A stretch of 64,000 nt of DNA from Diaporthe sp. PMI_573 (Eukaryota; Ascomycota; Sordariomycetes; Diaporthales; Diaporthaceae), in assembly GCA_021399435.1 (NCBI GenBank), contig JAJTUP010000122.1:62001-126000 (forward strand), given 5' to 3'. The first letter of the stretch is position 1, and every line of letters starts with the position of its first letter. The translations under genes were made by a program, and so were the position numbers. The notes below the pieces were generated by a model. The model saw only the letters and a program-made list of their open reading frames with translations. It was not told where the DNA came from and searched no databases. Of the stretch, positions 10,831-23,299 are shown in pieces.

Positions 10831-13717
10831 AGTGACCCCGATTGGTGAAGTCCCAAAGGAGCAACATCGCGATACCAGAGACGAAACCTTCCCCATCCGC
10901 GCCGCATCGGGAAAGATTAGCGATGGCGGGTCGCAATCCCTAGGCAAACTTGGGTTCAGGGTCTTCTGGGGGTCTTCTGGGGGTCGCATAGCCTGGAGAT
11001 GGAGGCTCGGGTGCCCGGGGCAGGCGGTCGCTTCTCGAGGGGGCTTGGCAGGCTCGAAAACGTTGCTTGAGTGGAGGATATCGCGAGAGGGTTGTCGGAA
11101 GGTCCGAAAAGGTCTTAATTGCGATGGGTTGGCGTACGGGACAAATAAGCAGCTACTACAGACTGATGCTTTCGTGCGGTTGTCACGAGAGAGGTTATGG
11201 CAATCGTTGGAAGGGCTCGAGAGGAAGGTTGACGGTCGGTAGGACGATGTTTTCTTGGTGTTTTTGAGAACAAACAGTCGGGACATGCTTCCCGAAACCG
11301 GCAGTCAGGTGTGAAGTCGTCACGAGGTTGTTCAACGCGTGATGGATGCGCCTAGTAGTGCACCGTAGCCTACCAATAAAATCGCCACGATGGGTACTAC
11401 TAGTGTTGTAGACCGCGCCGTGCAGATTCCAATGTTACTGCAAGCGTATTCCCGCTTAACACAAGAAGCAGTTATCGCTTGAACCAAATAGGGGTGAGGG
11501 ATAGCTTCATCTAGCCGGCTGGCTGCGTGAAAACTATGGGCGCTCAAGGTTCACAGCAAATTGCTCTGGCCAGCCAAACTGAAATGTCAAGGGCTCAGAT
11601 GACCAACCAAGATTTTCCACTATGGTGACGAGCGTCGACCTTATCAATTCACAATCTACCATCCTACTTTATATACCTAGGTACCTTGATGCCTTTAACC
11701 TTATCCCCTCACTTGGTAAGAACCTCGCCATGTGTGCCTTGAGGCGACGCTAGATGCCTCCATGCTCCTCAATGCGTACTATCTCATCGAACGCTGAACT
11801 CCTTCACCGGCCCACAGAAACAAGGCTTCACCTCCGAGCTCCCAGGACGGCTCGCTCTATTATGATCAAGGGCGTCAGAAGGGCCCGCAGGTGTGGATCC
11901 AGAATGGATGGAATGTGCCATTATGTCTTTGTTAATCTGAAGCCAAGAAAGCTGAGAAACGAGAGGGACCTGGAAAAAAATACACATATCGTGTCCAGAA
12001 GTTGCTCCACTCAGGGTACCAGGATCATGAAAACGAGCGGACATTCGGCACGAAGATCACCTTCTGGGCTTGCACTCCTCAAGGCAGCTGAAAGAGCAGG
12101 GCTTGTGGTAGAACAAATAAGCAAGCCCTTATGGGAACCAGGCGCTACGGAGCGTTCCCCGTCTCAACGATCCTGCACAGTTGCCACACTCCTCCCTGCG
12201 AGCGGCCAGCACTGGGCCACCCTAGCCTCATCTGCTGTACCCCAACCATCCCATCACGATGAGAGAGCAGCTTGGCAAGTGAGACGGACAGCCAACAGAG
12301 ATAGGCTCTCGTTATTGCCCCCCCCCCCTTTTTCCCCTTGTCTCCGCACGGGCACCTCTGAGTGAACAAGCTACCTCCCCCTTGCACACATCAGCCCACC
12401 ATCATTGCCACGGAGATGACCATCCTGTGGTGATCTTGGGTATGTACTTTCGGGATGCGCGCAGAGCGAGAGGAGAATAGAGGGTAGTGATGAGTCTGCT
12501 ATTAAGGGGAGACACCAGAGGCGGACGTCACTGTCTTCCTTGGGTATAACGCAGACCTCCAGTCCGATGGCTAGCGCCTTCTGGCTCCCAAATATACCAA
12601 ACCTGCATGGAATCTACTCTCCGTTCGCAGCAGTTCCTTGGTAGGGATCCCCAGCAATAGTGTGGGCCGCAAGGCAGGGTGTTTTCGCGGGTGGAGGATG
12701 ACCCGTTTGACAAGCTGGGAAGGACTGAGGAGAATCATCTTAAGGTTCCCAGGGTTGCCCGGAGAATTGGTAAGTTAAGGGATATGCGTTTAGGATAAGT
12801 TGTAGTGCTATTACCATGAGTGGATTAGCTTTCATCACAGCGAGGATTTAAAAGCAGTCTTGGGTTGCCTTCCACGATGTGTAATAGCACCCATGGTTGC
12901 CTTACCCCATCAACCATCTCAGCTGCACTTTGCTACACTATGACAATAACCATCACATTTCAGGCTAGTTGTGTTACCGTAGTGCCGGATGGCTAATCGT
13001 CCGTGTCCGTTTTCGTGTCTGTTTCCGAGACCTTCAAGGTCACTCAAGATTGTGAAAAACCACATCCACCCAGAACCACAATCTCAGCGTAGCAGCCGGA
13101 CAAGTCAAGGAGGTATACATGGCTTTCCTGCCACGATAAGAGCCTTGTCTGGAAAGGGGCACCAGCGCAGATGAGGCATGCGTCGGTGCTACTCCGCAGC
13201 AAACCACGAACCGTTCCGGTCTCGACCAGTGCTGCGCCGTAGCCCGGTCCCCATTTGATCTCATCTGCAACAGACCCTCGCCCTCACCATGTTCATCTAT
13301 TTCAGCCTCCTTACCTGATTATCTCACAATGTCCCTGAAATCCTCGTATTGCCGCACATCTTCTCGATCCTCTCTACCCTTATCCCATCTGATCCGGCTC
13401 ATCATCTAGCTCTGACTCTGGCTCTCGCTCTATTCAGCTCCTCAGCTTCGAAATCCCAGCTCTCAGGTCCAGTCTCCTTTTCCTCAACCCCTCGAGACCT
13501 GCCCTGTCCGCCCTCGCGCCACATATGGGCTCCGTGGCTGCGCTTGCTGCCTGACTTTGCGCCGTTGCCGTCCGCTGTGCTCTCTCTTGCTCTGTGCTGA
13601 GCTGCTCTCCGGCCCCCCCCCCAGACACGGTGCCCTAACTCGTTCTCAAATTTCATCTCTTTTCCGGGGTCCAGGTATTCATGTACCTGCTTCACATATA
13701 CCTTACCTCCTTGAAGC
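10831..13717. other. long gene-poor interval
   Basis: The 240-residue minus frame at 10564-11286 and the 203-residue plus frame at 11754-12365 are long but lack domains, have random-looking composition and overlap other frames. TACCTAGGTA occurs at 11674-11683. Pyrimidine-rich sequence from about 13340 onward is probably the leader of the Zn2Cys6 gene. Confidence 0.45.
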
Positions 13718-16700
13718 ATGGACCAAGGGCATGAAAGTAAGCGGCCGCGTCTCTCGAGTGGTCCTCCCTCGTGGCCAGCGGGCCCATCACATCATGGTGT
13801 CTCGCTGCCGCATCCCGGGCCACCTTTATCTGCTGCCCACCATCCGCACCCACCATCTCTTCCTCCTCCTACCTCTTCTCAGTACTCGCCCTCACCGCAT
13901 CTCTCTCACCCTCCCCATACCTTCCCTCACCGTCCTCAAGAATTGCACGCGCCTCATCAGCCGCCGCCACCGCAGCACTTTGATGACCGTCGACAACATG
14001 AGCCAGAGAGGTACCCTCACATACAGGACAACCACCACCAGCCCCCTCCCTCTCCAGCGCATCAACAGTACCCGCCACCTGGATATCAACCTGCGAACCG
14101 AGAGTCTATAGTGAAGAGAGAGTCCGACGACGTCACGCTCCCCCAGCTCCGCAGGCCCAACTCCACCGGCAACGGCCCCGAGCAGAGTCTCCCGCCTCCC
14201 CCTCCGCATGTTGGCCCTCAACCTCCGGCCCATATGGAGGAGAGGAGGCACATGAGTTACGACAACGGCCCGGGGCAGATGTACCGGCATCAGAACTACC
14301 CTCCCCCGCCTCCCACGCCGTTGCCGCCTCATCCTCAGCCACCACCTACCCCGTATGATCAGAGTCCGATGTACCCCCCGCCGATGGGGCCAGATGGTCC
14401 CTATCCCATCACCACGTACACAGCTGCGAGCAAACGGAAATCTCAAAGAGCATTGCAGGTACGTTCTTGACAAATACCAGGATAGGCGATGTGAATGGCT
14501 CACTTACAAAATTTCAGGCATGTGAGAGCTGTCGACAGCTTAAGGCAAAATGCGATGAGAACAAGCCATGCAAGAACTGTACTGACAAGAACATAAACTG
14601 TCAATATCGCGATCCAGCCCCCAAGCAGTGGGTGTTATAGTCTACCCTTGTGGGGTAGAACCTCGTTTTCTCTAACCTGTAAACCTACAGGCAAGACAAG
14701 GCAACGCAAGACATACTGGACGCTATGAAGAGCATGTTACAGTCGTTTGACGATAAGTTTACAGCTGGTCTGGGCGAAGTAAGATCCGAAGTCAGGGAGC
14801 TCAAGGGCGTGATCCGAACCGGGTCTTCTCATAGCATGCAGGGGCCACCAGAGCTGGACGACTACGTTAAAGAGGAGCCGAGAGCAGTAACTCCTCAACC
14901 GATTGCGGAGGTTGACGAAACTCCTTCTTCCTCGCCCGGCGACGATATAGCGAACGGCGCGCCGGACCCACACTCTGCAGCCAAGAGGATGCGACTGTTG
15001 GACGAAGAAGAGGGCAAGGAGGAACCACCCGGAAACCCACTTCAGCCGGCGCCGCCACCATTCCCTCACAACCACACAACTCCAGCCGGGCGACTTCTCA
15101 TGTGGCCCGCTGTCAGGAAGCTAGTGAAGCCGCTACTGGATCGCGAGCACATCAAATACATCCAGATCTACCCGCAGCAATACGAAGAAGACCGCGGCGA
15201 ATTACCTCTCTTCGGACGCGGTGAAGGGTCAACCACGCGTGCGGTAGACCGCAATTCCACACACGATTACATGGACAACATACTAGACGATGCGTCGGTT
15301 GGCGATCATCCATCCCCATCGGGTGGTACCGACTGGGGTCCGATTGGGGGCCTGTCCCCACCCGGTGGCTACCCGGCCGACTTGCGAGCCCAGGGCCGCT
15401 CAGAGGGCGTACTGGACTTTGAATCGTCGAAGGTCCATCTTTATGTTAAGCACTACAAGAACTACATACAGAACATGCACCCTTTAATCCCGCCCGGAGA
15501 CCTAGACGCAATGGTTTACACATTCTTGGAGGAAGTGTCGAGTGTCCCAAGTGGTACCAAAAAACTCAGCAGGGTTACCGCTTTCACCAACCACCAAGAA
15601 AGGCCGGCTCAGCCGCCATTTGAACACGAGAAGAAGCGCAAACGTTCACCCATCCCTAACGGCGTGGAACCCGGACCGGCGCCGAAGCGGCCGAAGCCCC
15701 AACGCTCTGTCCAACATGCGTTGATCTTGCTTGTTCTCGCGCTGGGCAAAATCTGCATGTGGAGGGATCGAAAGCTGCCAGACCCTCCAGAGAAAGAGAT
15801 GCCAAACTCGGGGTTGCCGCTTGTCCGAAATGGCCACATAACCTCACCGAATCATGGCTCGCCGCCGTCGAGTGCTCTCTCTCAATCTCCTGGGCAAGCT
15901 GGATTGCCATCACCAAAAGACCAGGAGCGCCCAGGTGCCAGCCGACGCTCGTCGATGCAAGCTTCCGGAGTGCAAGCGCCAACAAGCGCCGCTTCCCCTG
16001 CGCCGCCAAAGAAGAATTACGAAATCATACCAGGTCTCAAGTACTTTGCATATGCAACTGATATCCTGGGCAACCACTTTGGCAGCTACAAGCTCAACTA
16101 CATCCAGGCCCACATTCTTGCCTGTCTCTATTATGGACAGCTTGGACGCGTGATACCTAGCTTTCATCACATCAGATTTGCATGCTCGGCAATCATTGAC
16201 AAGCTTCAGACGTGAGTATTGCAATCTCCCCCTGCATGGTGTGCCCGCTGATAATCGCAGATCGATGGACCGGTTCAGACGGGAAGCGGGACGGGAAACA
16301 GAGGAGCCGGTGCAGGTAGACCCTAAACCGCAGGAGACCCCCGGCGAAAAGAATACTGCCCAAGACACCAAGCTTCTCATCACGTTCTGGTCTTGTTGTC
16401 AGTTGGAGAGGTAAGTGGACTGCTCTGATCCTCGGTGTATGGAACCATACCTCTGACTGTCGCAGTGACATTCTCGCTGAGTTGAACCTAGTTCCTTCCG
16501 GGATCCTCCAATACGAAGATTTACTACCGTACCCGAATCTAACGGTGATGCAAGACACGTTGGGCTTCTCAGATGCCGTCACGTTCAGCTATGCCGCACA
16601 GCTATACTTGCGGAAACGGCTCAACAGGATCTCCGGTTCTCTCTATGATCCCAACAAGAAGCCTGACGCTACTCAGCAGAGGGCCATCCTAGCGGAAATC

Positions 16701-17519
16701 GAGGATGATCTTAACCGAAGCCATGTATGGCTCGGAATGTACAGGTTTGAACGGAGCGACCCGCCAGCGAGAGATATCCTATCCGCACGCATCCGGGCCA
16801 AATTCTGGGGAGCCAACGTCATCACCTACCGTCCATCGATCAAGACGGTGCTCGACTTTTCGCACAAGCGCAGCAATGCCTTTTCGGAAGACTTGGAGCG
16901 AGCCATTCCGCATGAGGACCCGGGCGGATGGGCCACAGTGAGAAGCGACGCGAGGAGTCCGAGTGACATTGACCCTATCGTTTTCAAAAACGCAAGAAAG
17001 GGAATTGATTCTATCATCAAAAGTACGATGGCTTTCCATGGCCTGGAGGACAAACGCTTCATCATCACCAATGTCTTTGGAACGGCACATGCGTATGTAC
17101 CCAGTCCCACCACTCATGTCATCTCTTAATACTGACTTGGCTCAAGGCAATGGGGCAACCTGATCACGCTCGCTGCTGCTTATCACGACCCGCTCCTCAG
17201 AGAATTTGTCGACGAAGCCCTGCTGCGACAACTCTTGAGGAGGACGATCGAGTTTTTTGAGATCGTGGCCCAGGACACTAGCAGTCTCGCTGTAGACCTT
17301 CGGGTCCTACAAGGCTTGGAGGAGGGATTGCCCTCGAAGGAGCAGCTGCTCACAAGGGCGAATCTCATGCCACCAGGACCTTATGACAACCTCCCAATGC
17401 CGTCGTACACGTCCAGCGGACTAACACTTCACTCTACTGGCCTTAGCTTGATCACACTAGGTGATCTGACCCAGTTGGCTTATGAGGAAGATCCGGGGCA
17501 ATATCCACGATATGGTTAA
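13718..17519 (+). CDS. Zn2Cys6 fungal-type transcription factor, 1173 aa
   Basis: Six exons: 13718-14458, 14518-14627, 14691-16211, 16261-16410, 16466-17092 and 17147-17519. The introns are 59, 63, 49, 55 and 54 nt, and every join keeps frame. The first 247 residues are extremely Pro/His-rich with a basic KRPR patch near the start. The zinc cluster at residues 249-275 has exact CX2CX6CX5CX2CX6C spacing (CESCRQLKAKC ... CKNCTDKNINC). A linker and a predicted coiled coil (DKATQDILDAMKSMLQSFDD) follow, which in this family mediates dimerisation. The C-terminal half looks like the fungal-specific regulatory domain (LACLYYGQLGRVIPSFHHI, FWGANVITYRP). It is probably a nuclear sequence-specific regulator; its targets cannot be read from sequence. 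Confidence 0.9.
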
Positions 17520-18226
17520 GAAAGCGTTGGAATCAGCATAGTCAGAAAAGCCGCTTGAGACGAGTGGTATTGGCCCACACAAGTTCACAAAGCCTCTTCT
17601 AAGTCTAGTCTTAGGGCCGGAGAATGACAATCTTTCTGTTATACCTACTCATACTTGTCATCATTACTTCGTGGCTTTTTAAGCGGCTGCTCAAGCTGAC
17701 AAGTATGCATGGCTTCGTCCGATCAGAGACCACAGTAGAAACACCTGGGAGCCAACATCTTGATACCTCACCGTTCCGTCTCACAATCTTGGGCAACGGA
17801 GCACAGGCCACGGCACCTCTCGATGCTTCCTGTGAACTAGCTTGGTAAGAAAACGTAGTCGCGGGGGACAGAAAGACCCTGTTGGGAACACGAGCAGAAG
17901 AGCCGCATGGTGCGCGAACTGTTCTCAAATTTGGTGGCGTACAATAAGGCAACCGACTGGCCGGGCGGACCACCAGGCCTAGTGGGGCGAAAGCTCGTCC
18001 ACCCACAATGCACCCCTTCGACCACCACGCGCAGCAGCACTTTGCAACCATGGTGCGAAAACCCGCATTAGAAGGTATAAAGAAGGTTCCTCGCCCTGAC
18101 TTAAATTCTCTAAATTCTTCAAGTTTAAGTTCAGCCCATGTTACACAGGGACATTATTAGCGAATCCGTTTTCCTAAATACGTTACTACTACACACCTAC
18201 TTACCCCAGATCATACAGATTAAGAG
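17520..18226. other. intergenic between two plus-strand genes
   Basis: Holds the 3' region of the transcription factor gene and the promoter of the Est1-type gene. A 74-residue frame at 17624-17848 starts with a hydrophobic stretch but has no other support. Confidence 0.5.
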
Positions 18227-20645
18227 ATGGCCAATCTTGCACAGGGATGGATAAATCATCTACGCAGACAGGCAAAGACGTACGTTGCGACATCGTCAAA
18301 CTTTGATGTGCCCAGCTGACTTTTTGAAGCGATCAAGCTGCCCCAACAGACACGGCAGCTCCGGCGCCCTCCACAAGAGACCAGCCACAGGAACGGCCCA
18401 GCGACGACAGACCTGACGATGATGCTCCACGAGATCCTCCTGGAGCTGTTTCGAATGACAATTCAGGCCCCGAAGATGCTCTGCCAGCGAGAAAACGGCT
18501 GAAGAGCCCGACAAATTCCATCAAGGCCGGCGACCGCACCCGTTCGCCCTCACCAAATAGACGATCGAAACCCGAACAGACCACCACAGGAGACGAGTCG
18601 ACGGCTGACTTTCCTGCCCGACCTGAACCTTGGACGAAGGGCAGAATATGGAACGAGGGCGACCCTATACCAACCCGTACTCCGGCGTCAGCCCATCCTG
18701 CGCCTCAACAACATTCTCGGCCATCGCGCCGCCGAGACAACCGACAAGCCAGTAATCCGACGGCGGAGGAGGAAGATCCTTCGGTAAATAAACTGATTGG
18801 GCAGCCAGAGACTCGCCCAATCAGTCAGGAGCAATTGGTTGCGGAAGTGAAGGGAATTTATGCAGGTTTAGTTATGTACGTTGATTCCTGTCCTGTGCCG
18901 CGACTGTCTCGTTCTTTGCTGCGATGCCCTGCTGACCGACTCTCAACGATTCTAGGGTCGAGTCGAAGTGCATTGAGGTCGACAGTTCGCAAAGCGCGCA
19001 AAATGAGTCAAGTCCTAAACTTAACAACGAGCAGTGGCAGGCGTTGATTGCGCTGCACCGCACTCTTTTGCATGAACACCACGACTTCTTTTTAGCATCA
19101 CAGCACCCCTCCGCAAGTCCAGCCCTGAGGAGACTTGCGTCAAAATACGCCATGCCAGCGAGAATGTGGCGTCACGGCATACACTCGTTCCTTGAGTTAT
19201 TACGCCATAGGCTTCCCGCTTCTCTGGAACACATGCTCACATTCATCTACCTCGCGTACTCGATGATGGCTGTGCTATACGAAACAGTCCCAAAGTTTGA
19301 AGACACATGGATCGAGTGCCTAGGCGACCTTGGTCGCTACCGGATGGCTATCGAGGATGAGGACATGCGTGACCGGGAGATTTGGACAGAGGTGTCAAGG
19401 TACTGGTATTCCAAGGCAAGCGACAAAGCGCCTACTACCGGGAGGCTTCACCATCACCTAGCCATTCTTGCGAGGCCCAATGCAGTCAGACAGCTTTTTT
19501 ACTATACCAAGAGTTTGTGTGTTGCGATTCCATTTAAGTCTGCAAGAGACAGCATCCTCACACTGTTCGATCCAACCATCAACGGAACCCAGACTCGGCT
19601 TGAAGCCATCGACCTGAACTTTGTCAAGGCACATGGCATTCTTTTTATCACGAGCAACACAGACGAGAAGGACAAAACACTTCCAAAGACCTGCCTCAAT
19701 CTCGAGGTCGAATACGAAAAGGCCAAGAGTCAATTCCTTTCACACTTGGATAACCACATTGCGCGAACAACAAGGACTTGGATGGAGCCTGGTGCGTTGA
19801 TCGCCATCTCAAACTGCAATGCCCAGCTGGAGTACGGCAAAACAGAGGCGAATTCACACGGCAATGCCAATGTTTTGATGACCGCCATCCTACCGGAATC
19901 CGACAGGGACGCTTTCATGGAAAACTCGACAGAAGACAAGCCGACACCATCCCCTGTCTTCAACGAGGCATCTGAATTCGCCCAGGAGTGCGATACGATC
20001 GTCTCCCATCGTTATGGTGACCCCAACGTTCTTCCCTATCTTAATGTCCGCCTGTCTTTCATGAAGTTTATCGCCGCCAACGAGGCTGCTATTGAGCACG
20101 TTCAGAAATGGTTCCCATGGGCATTGGTGGCGCTGATGCTTAACTCCTTGTCGATTGGCTTCGAGAACCATCAACGCATCGAGGCTGAGGAATTCCTGCG
20201 GCCAAGCGACAGACCCCTGCCGGAGGATTGGTCCCTTCGAGGTCTGCTCTGGACTGACAAGCTATACCCACCTGACTGGTTCACTAGTGACAAGGTTGAT
20301 GATGACGAGAAGACCTTTGAACTCGCTTCCATGACTGAGCAGAGGAAAGAGCGGATCCTCTGGCTGGGCTACCAGCTCGCCCTTCCTGGCAAGTGGCTGA
20401 CTTATGATAAACAAAGCAAACAATTCAAAGTTGCTCCTGAGTATGAAAAGGAGCATGCCGTGTATGACCCAGGCGAGGACGCTACACTGAGTGGGAAGGA
20501 GGGTTCTGTGTCACACCCATCAACTACCGGCAGCACAACAACGCTTGATCAGGGAAGCGAGAGCTCGATAACCGGGAAGGATAACAGCGACAAGCCTACT
20601 GTGGATAATGATGTCTCCATGGTCACCGACAAGGCAGAACCTTGA
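18227..20645 (+). CDS. Est1/SMG7-type DNA/RNA-binding domain protein, 762 aa
   Basis: Three exons, 18227-18279, 18330-18875 and 18956-20645, sum to 2289 nt. Intron 1 (50 nt) has GTACGT, branch CAGCTGAC and acceptor TGAAG; intron 2 (80 nt) has GTACGT, branch GCTGACC and acceptor TCTAG. Residues 20-190 are low-complexity and charged with an ARKRLKSP basic patch. From about residue 230 the protein follows the Est1-type 14-3-3/TPR-like pattern: HEHHDFFLASQHPSASPALR, YAMPARMWRHGIHSFLE, WIECLGDLGRYRMAIED, WYSKASDKAPTTGRLHHHLA. In that family such domains bind telomerase RNA components or nonsense-mediated-decay partners. The C-terminal PIN domain of SMG5/6 is not evident. The tail is acidic and Ser/Thr-rich. 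Confidence 0.85.
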
Positions 20646-22156
20646 TCTCATACGCTTTAGAATAGGCGCCAACTGCCATGACGGTTCAGTTCTGAGCTTA
20701 GGCAAATGGGCTGACTGCTGCGGTCCTCGTTGGTAGGTTTCCTGGCCTGTTACCACACTTTTCATTTTGCTCACCATTTTTACAGATACGTGGTGGATGT
20801 GGGCCGTCAATTTGCTCAATGAGTCGAACGATTTGGAAGACGTCCGGCACTAGTTCTCCTCGGGGTGGTGGGAGATCTCGACGCCCGAGCTCGCGGTATT
20901 TGTGTTCTCTGAATCCGAAATCAGCGTCGCCGTGCTTCCGCCGTCGGGTTCCTCGATATCCACGAGAGGACAGGCCTGCATGCATGCAGTCAGTCCTGCT
21001 AGTACATCCCTTGTGCCAAACCCCCCTCCCCAAACCCCCGGCCGCTCCGTCTTTTTCCCAGCATTGCCCAACACGCGACAAGATTTGAAGACTGCTGCTG
21101 TGAAGACTGAAGGCGCTTCATCATAGGCGGTCGGCGCGGGCGGGCTGGTTGCGACGGTTGATCATGAATTCCCACGGCGTAGTATACGTGGGCGGCTTGC
21201 ATTGGGAGCAGTCCTCCCAGCTTCGGAACTCGTGGTGGGTGAACTGTGGTGGGCAGCGGCGGTGGGTCCGGGTATATGTGGGACACCAGACGGCAGCCTG
21301 ACCATGCCAGTGACCACATGCGAATGTTATCTAGATATATCTGTTATGTGGTGGGAGAGAAAAACGGCCCGTGAAGGTCAAGGCTTACTTTATTGTATTC
21401 ACACATGGCGTCAAAAAACCCGAAAATGCATTTTGCTTGGGAAGTGAGGCTGTGGTGGATATCTCGCCGGGCCACTACATACTCGGCCACAGATATACCT
21501 TTCTTTTTAGATTCGCCTTAGCAGGTGAGACGCGTGAGCTAAGCATGGCACTGTAGCGTGGACAATTCGCGTGATGGGTTTCAGTCTTCGAGACAGCCCT
21601 GGGCAGCCCAAGCCGGGGCCAAATTCGCGTCAGGTAGTGAACCCAAAATGATATCGGGTGATTCTAGCCATGGGTGATTCGGCCGGGGTCTGTTGCAGCG
21701 CTTTGAGGAAACCAGGTCTGGACGTGCTTTTCCTCGTATTGGAAGGTGTTAGGGGTACAGCAGCATGTAGGTTTGTAGACGACGCGGTCTGATCCAATAT
21801 CACGTTCATACCGTGCTTTTGGCGTGCGTCCGTCGAAAGGAACCTCAGGCATAAGGAAGGAAACATGTGCCCTCCTGTGACTGCTTTTGCCAGATAGTAA
21901 AGGTGGGTGGGTAGGCAGGCTGGGTGATGCACGGTCGCGCGCCGTACCCCCGGTAGCGTCAATCATGGTGCATGCCCCACATTTAGGGAACAGACCAATA
22001 CCCATGCAGAAGCACTTGCTGACAGGCAGTAGCGTCAATCATGGTGCCTGCCCCACATTTAGGAGACGGACCAATACTTACCTAGCTACTGTCGATGCCA
22101 ACCCGCAGGCAAGCTCGAGACCAACATCAAAACACCTCTCTCCCCCTGCAGCAGAC
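20646..22156. other. intergenic, no supported gene
   Basis: Antisense-paired frames at 20819-21319 show no domain. A 76-bp-period duplication lies near the right end. The remainder is probably the promoter and leader of the acetyltransferase-like gene. Confidence 0.45.
21953..22077 (+). repeat. 76-bp-period tandem duplication
   Basis: About 49 bp beginning GTAGCGTCAATCATGGTG occurs at 21953-22001 and again at 22029-22077 with a few mismatches. It sits 80-200 nt before the ATG at 22157, so it may be a duplicated upstream element. Confidence 0.8.
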
Positions 22157-23162
22157 ATGGCGCCTCCTCCTCCTCCCACTCTCCGATTCTCTGATCGTGT
22201 TGACATTCATACATTCGAAGCAGACTTTCCTCAACGAAGGCGGAGAGGCAAATCCACAAAAACGATGGCAAAAGTTATCACTACCCACGAAGGCAAAAAG
22301 GTCACGGCAGCTATGCTCGAGGACGCGGCAAATCTCTTCAGTGATAATTACGGCATATGGGGCGACAAGGGTCCTGGCAAGCCAGGCAGGTCTATCCCTC
22401 CTAATCTGTGCATCCCCAGCTAACCATCAACAATACATATGTAGGAAGCCGAGTGAAGATGAGCGCCGACCGCCTCCGAGCACAGTGTCTACCTGAGGGG
22501 TCGCGGAGCACCTATATTATGGTCACTGTTGAGGGAGTCCTTGCAGGCAATGCCTTCGCCTGTCGCTGGGAATACGAGGGCCGGCAGGTCTGTTGGGTTA
22601 CCCAGCTGGTAGTTCACAGTGATTACCGAGAGCGTCGGCTTGCTTCTTCGCTGCTCTCAGCCCTCATTGATAACGACGACGATATACTCGGCATTATGAG
22701 TTCCCACCCAGCCGCATGCAAAGCCCTCGTGAAGTCAGTTGGAGGTATGCACCACTAGAACTACTCTAAGAGTCTGCCTGTGCTAACAAGAAAGAACTTC
22801 GCTTTGCTGAGTTACCTCTGGACTTTGCTGCAGCCCATGCCGTTGGTGTAATGTCAGCCTCACCAGTCAGCTATATCAAAGATGCGAAGGTGTGCGGGCG
22901 CCTGTTTGAAGCTCAAGATACCAGCGGGATGATATGCGGAGTGAATTCCAACTTTTACGTTGATCACGCTGAACCCCTCGAGGCGCTTTCAGAGTTTCAG
23001 GAAGATGGAAACTGGCCCCTCGGCGATTTGTCTGATGGCCATGAGTTTCTGCTCCTACTGGACAAGCCGCATCGCAGACGTTCAAGGTCTGCTTCATCCC
23101 AGCGCTCCCAGCGCAGTGGAACTGGGTCTGCCGGAAAGCAGGAGCTCCAGGGTCCATCTTGA
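22157..23162 (+). CDS. GNAT-like N-acetyltransferase family protein, 298 aa
   Basis: Exons are 22157-22385, 22445-22744 and 22795-23162. The first intron is best read as a GC-AG intron (22386-22444; GCAGGT donor, AGCTAACC branch, TATGTAG acceptor), which gives the in-frame join KPG/SRVKMSAD; the nearby GT at 22390 breaks frame. The second intron (50 nt) has GTATGC, branch GCTAAC and acceptor AAAG. The middle carries a GNAT-like strand-turn-helix: CWVTQLVVHSDYRERRLASS, the expected place for acetyl-CoA binding, though the canonical Q/RxxGxG/A loop is degenerate (DYRERRLA). The C-terminal part (SPVSYIKDAKVCGRLFEAQD) is family-like. The Ser/Arg-rich end may not be the native terminus, because another frame (DVQGLLHPSAPSAVE) is repeated downstream. 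Confidence 0.7.
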
Positions 23163-23236
23163 AGGGTCATGAGTTTTTGTTTGTAATGGACAGTGGCGAC
23201 GTGCAAGGTCTACTTCGTCCCAGTACGGTGGAATAG
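23161..23236 (+). pseudogene. partial duplicate of the acetyltransferase gene 3' end
   Basis: Sequence resembling 23034-23120 recurs here: GGTCATGAGTTTTTG against GGCCATGAGTTTCTG, then GTGCAAGGTCTACTTCGTCC against GTTCAAGGTCTGCTTCATCC. Translated, both give GHEFL followed by DVQGLL[H/R]PS, and this copy ends with TAG at 23234-23236. Confidence 0.6.
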
Positions 23237-23299
23237 AGTATGCCCCCAAAGAGCAAACCAAAGGTCTACTCTTGTGAGGGTGTACAGATCATGGCCCTC

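Noticed and set aside
10564..11286. 240-residue minus frame
   Set aside because: It overlaps the well-supported third exon of the 9963-10830 gene, has no domain, and its composition looks random.
11754..12365. 203-residue plus frame
   Set aside because: No recognisable domain and partly overlapped by equally long minus frames.
17624..17848. 74-residue plus frame with a hydrophobic N-terminus
   Set aside because: A hydrophobic run alone is weak evidence; it lies in the 3' region of the transcription factor gene and has no other support.
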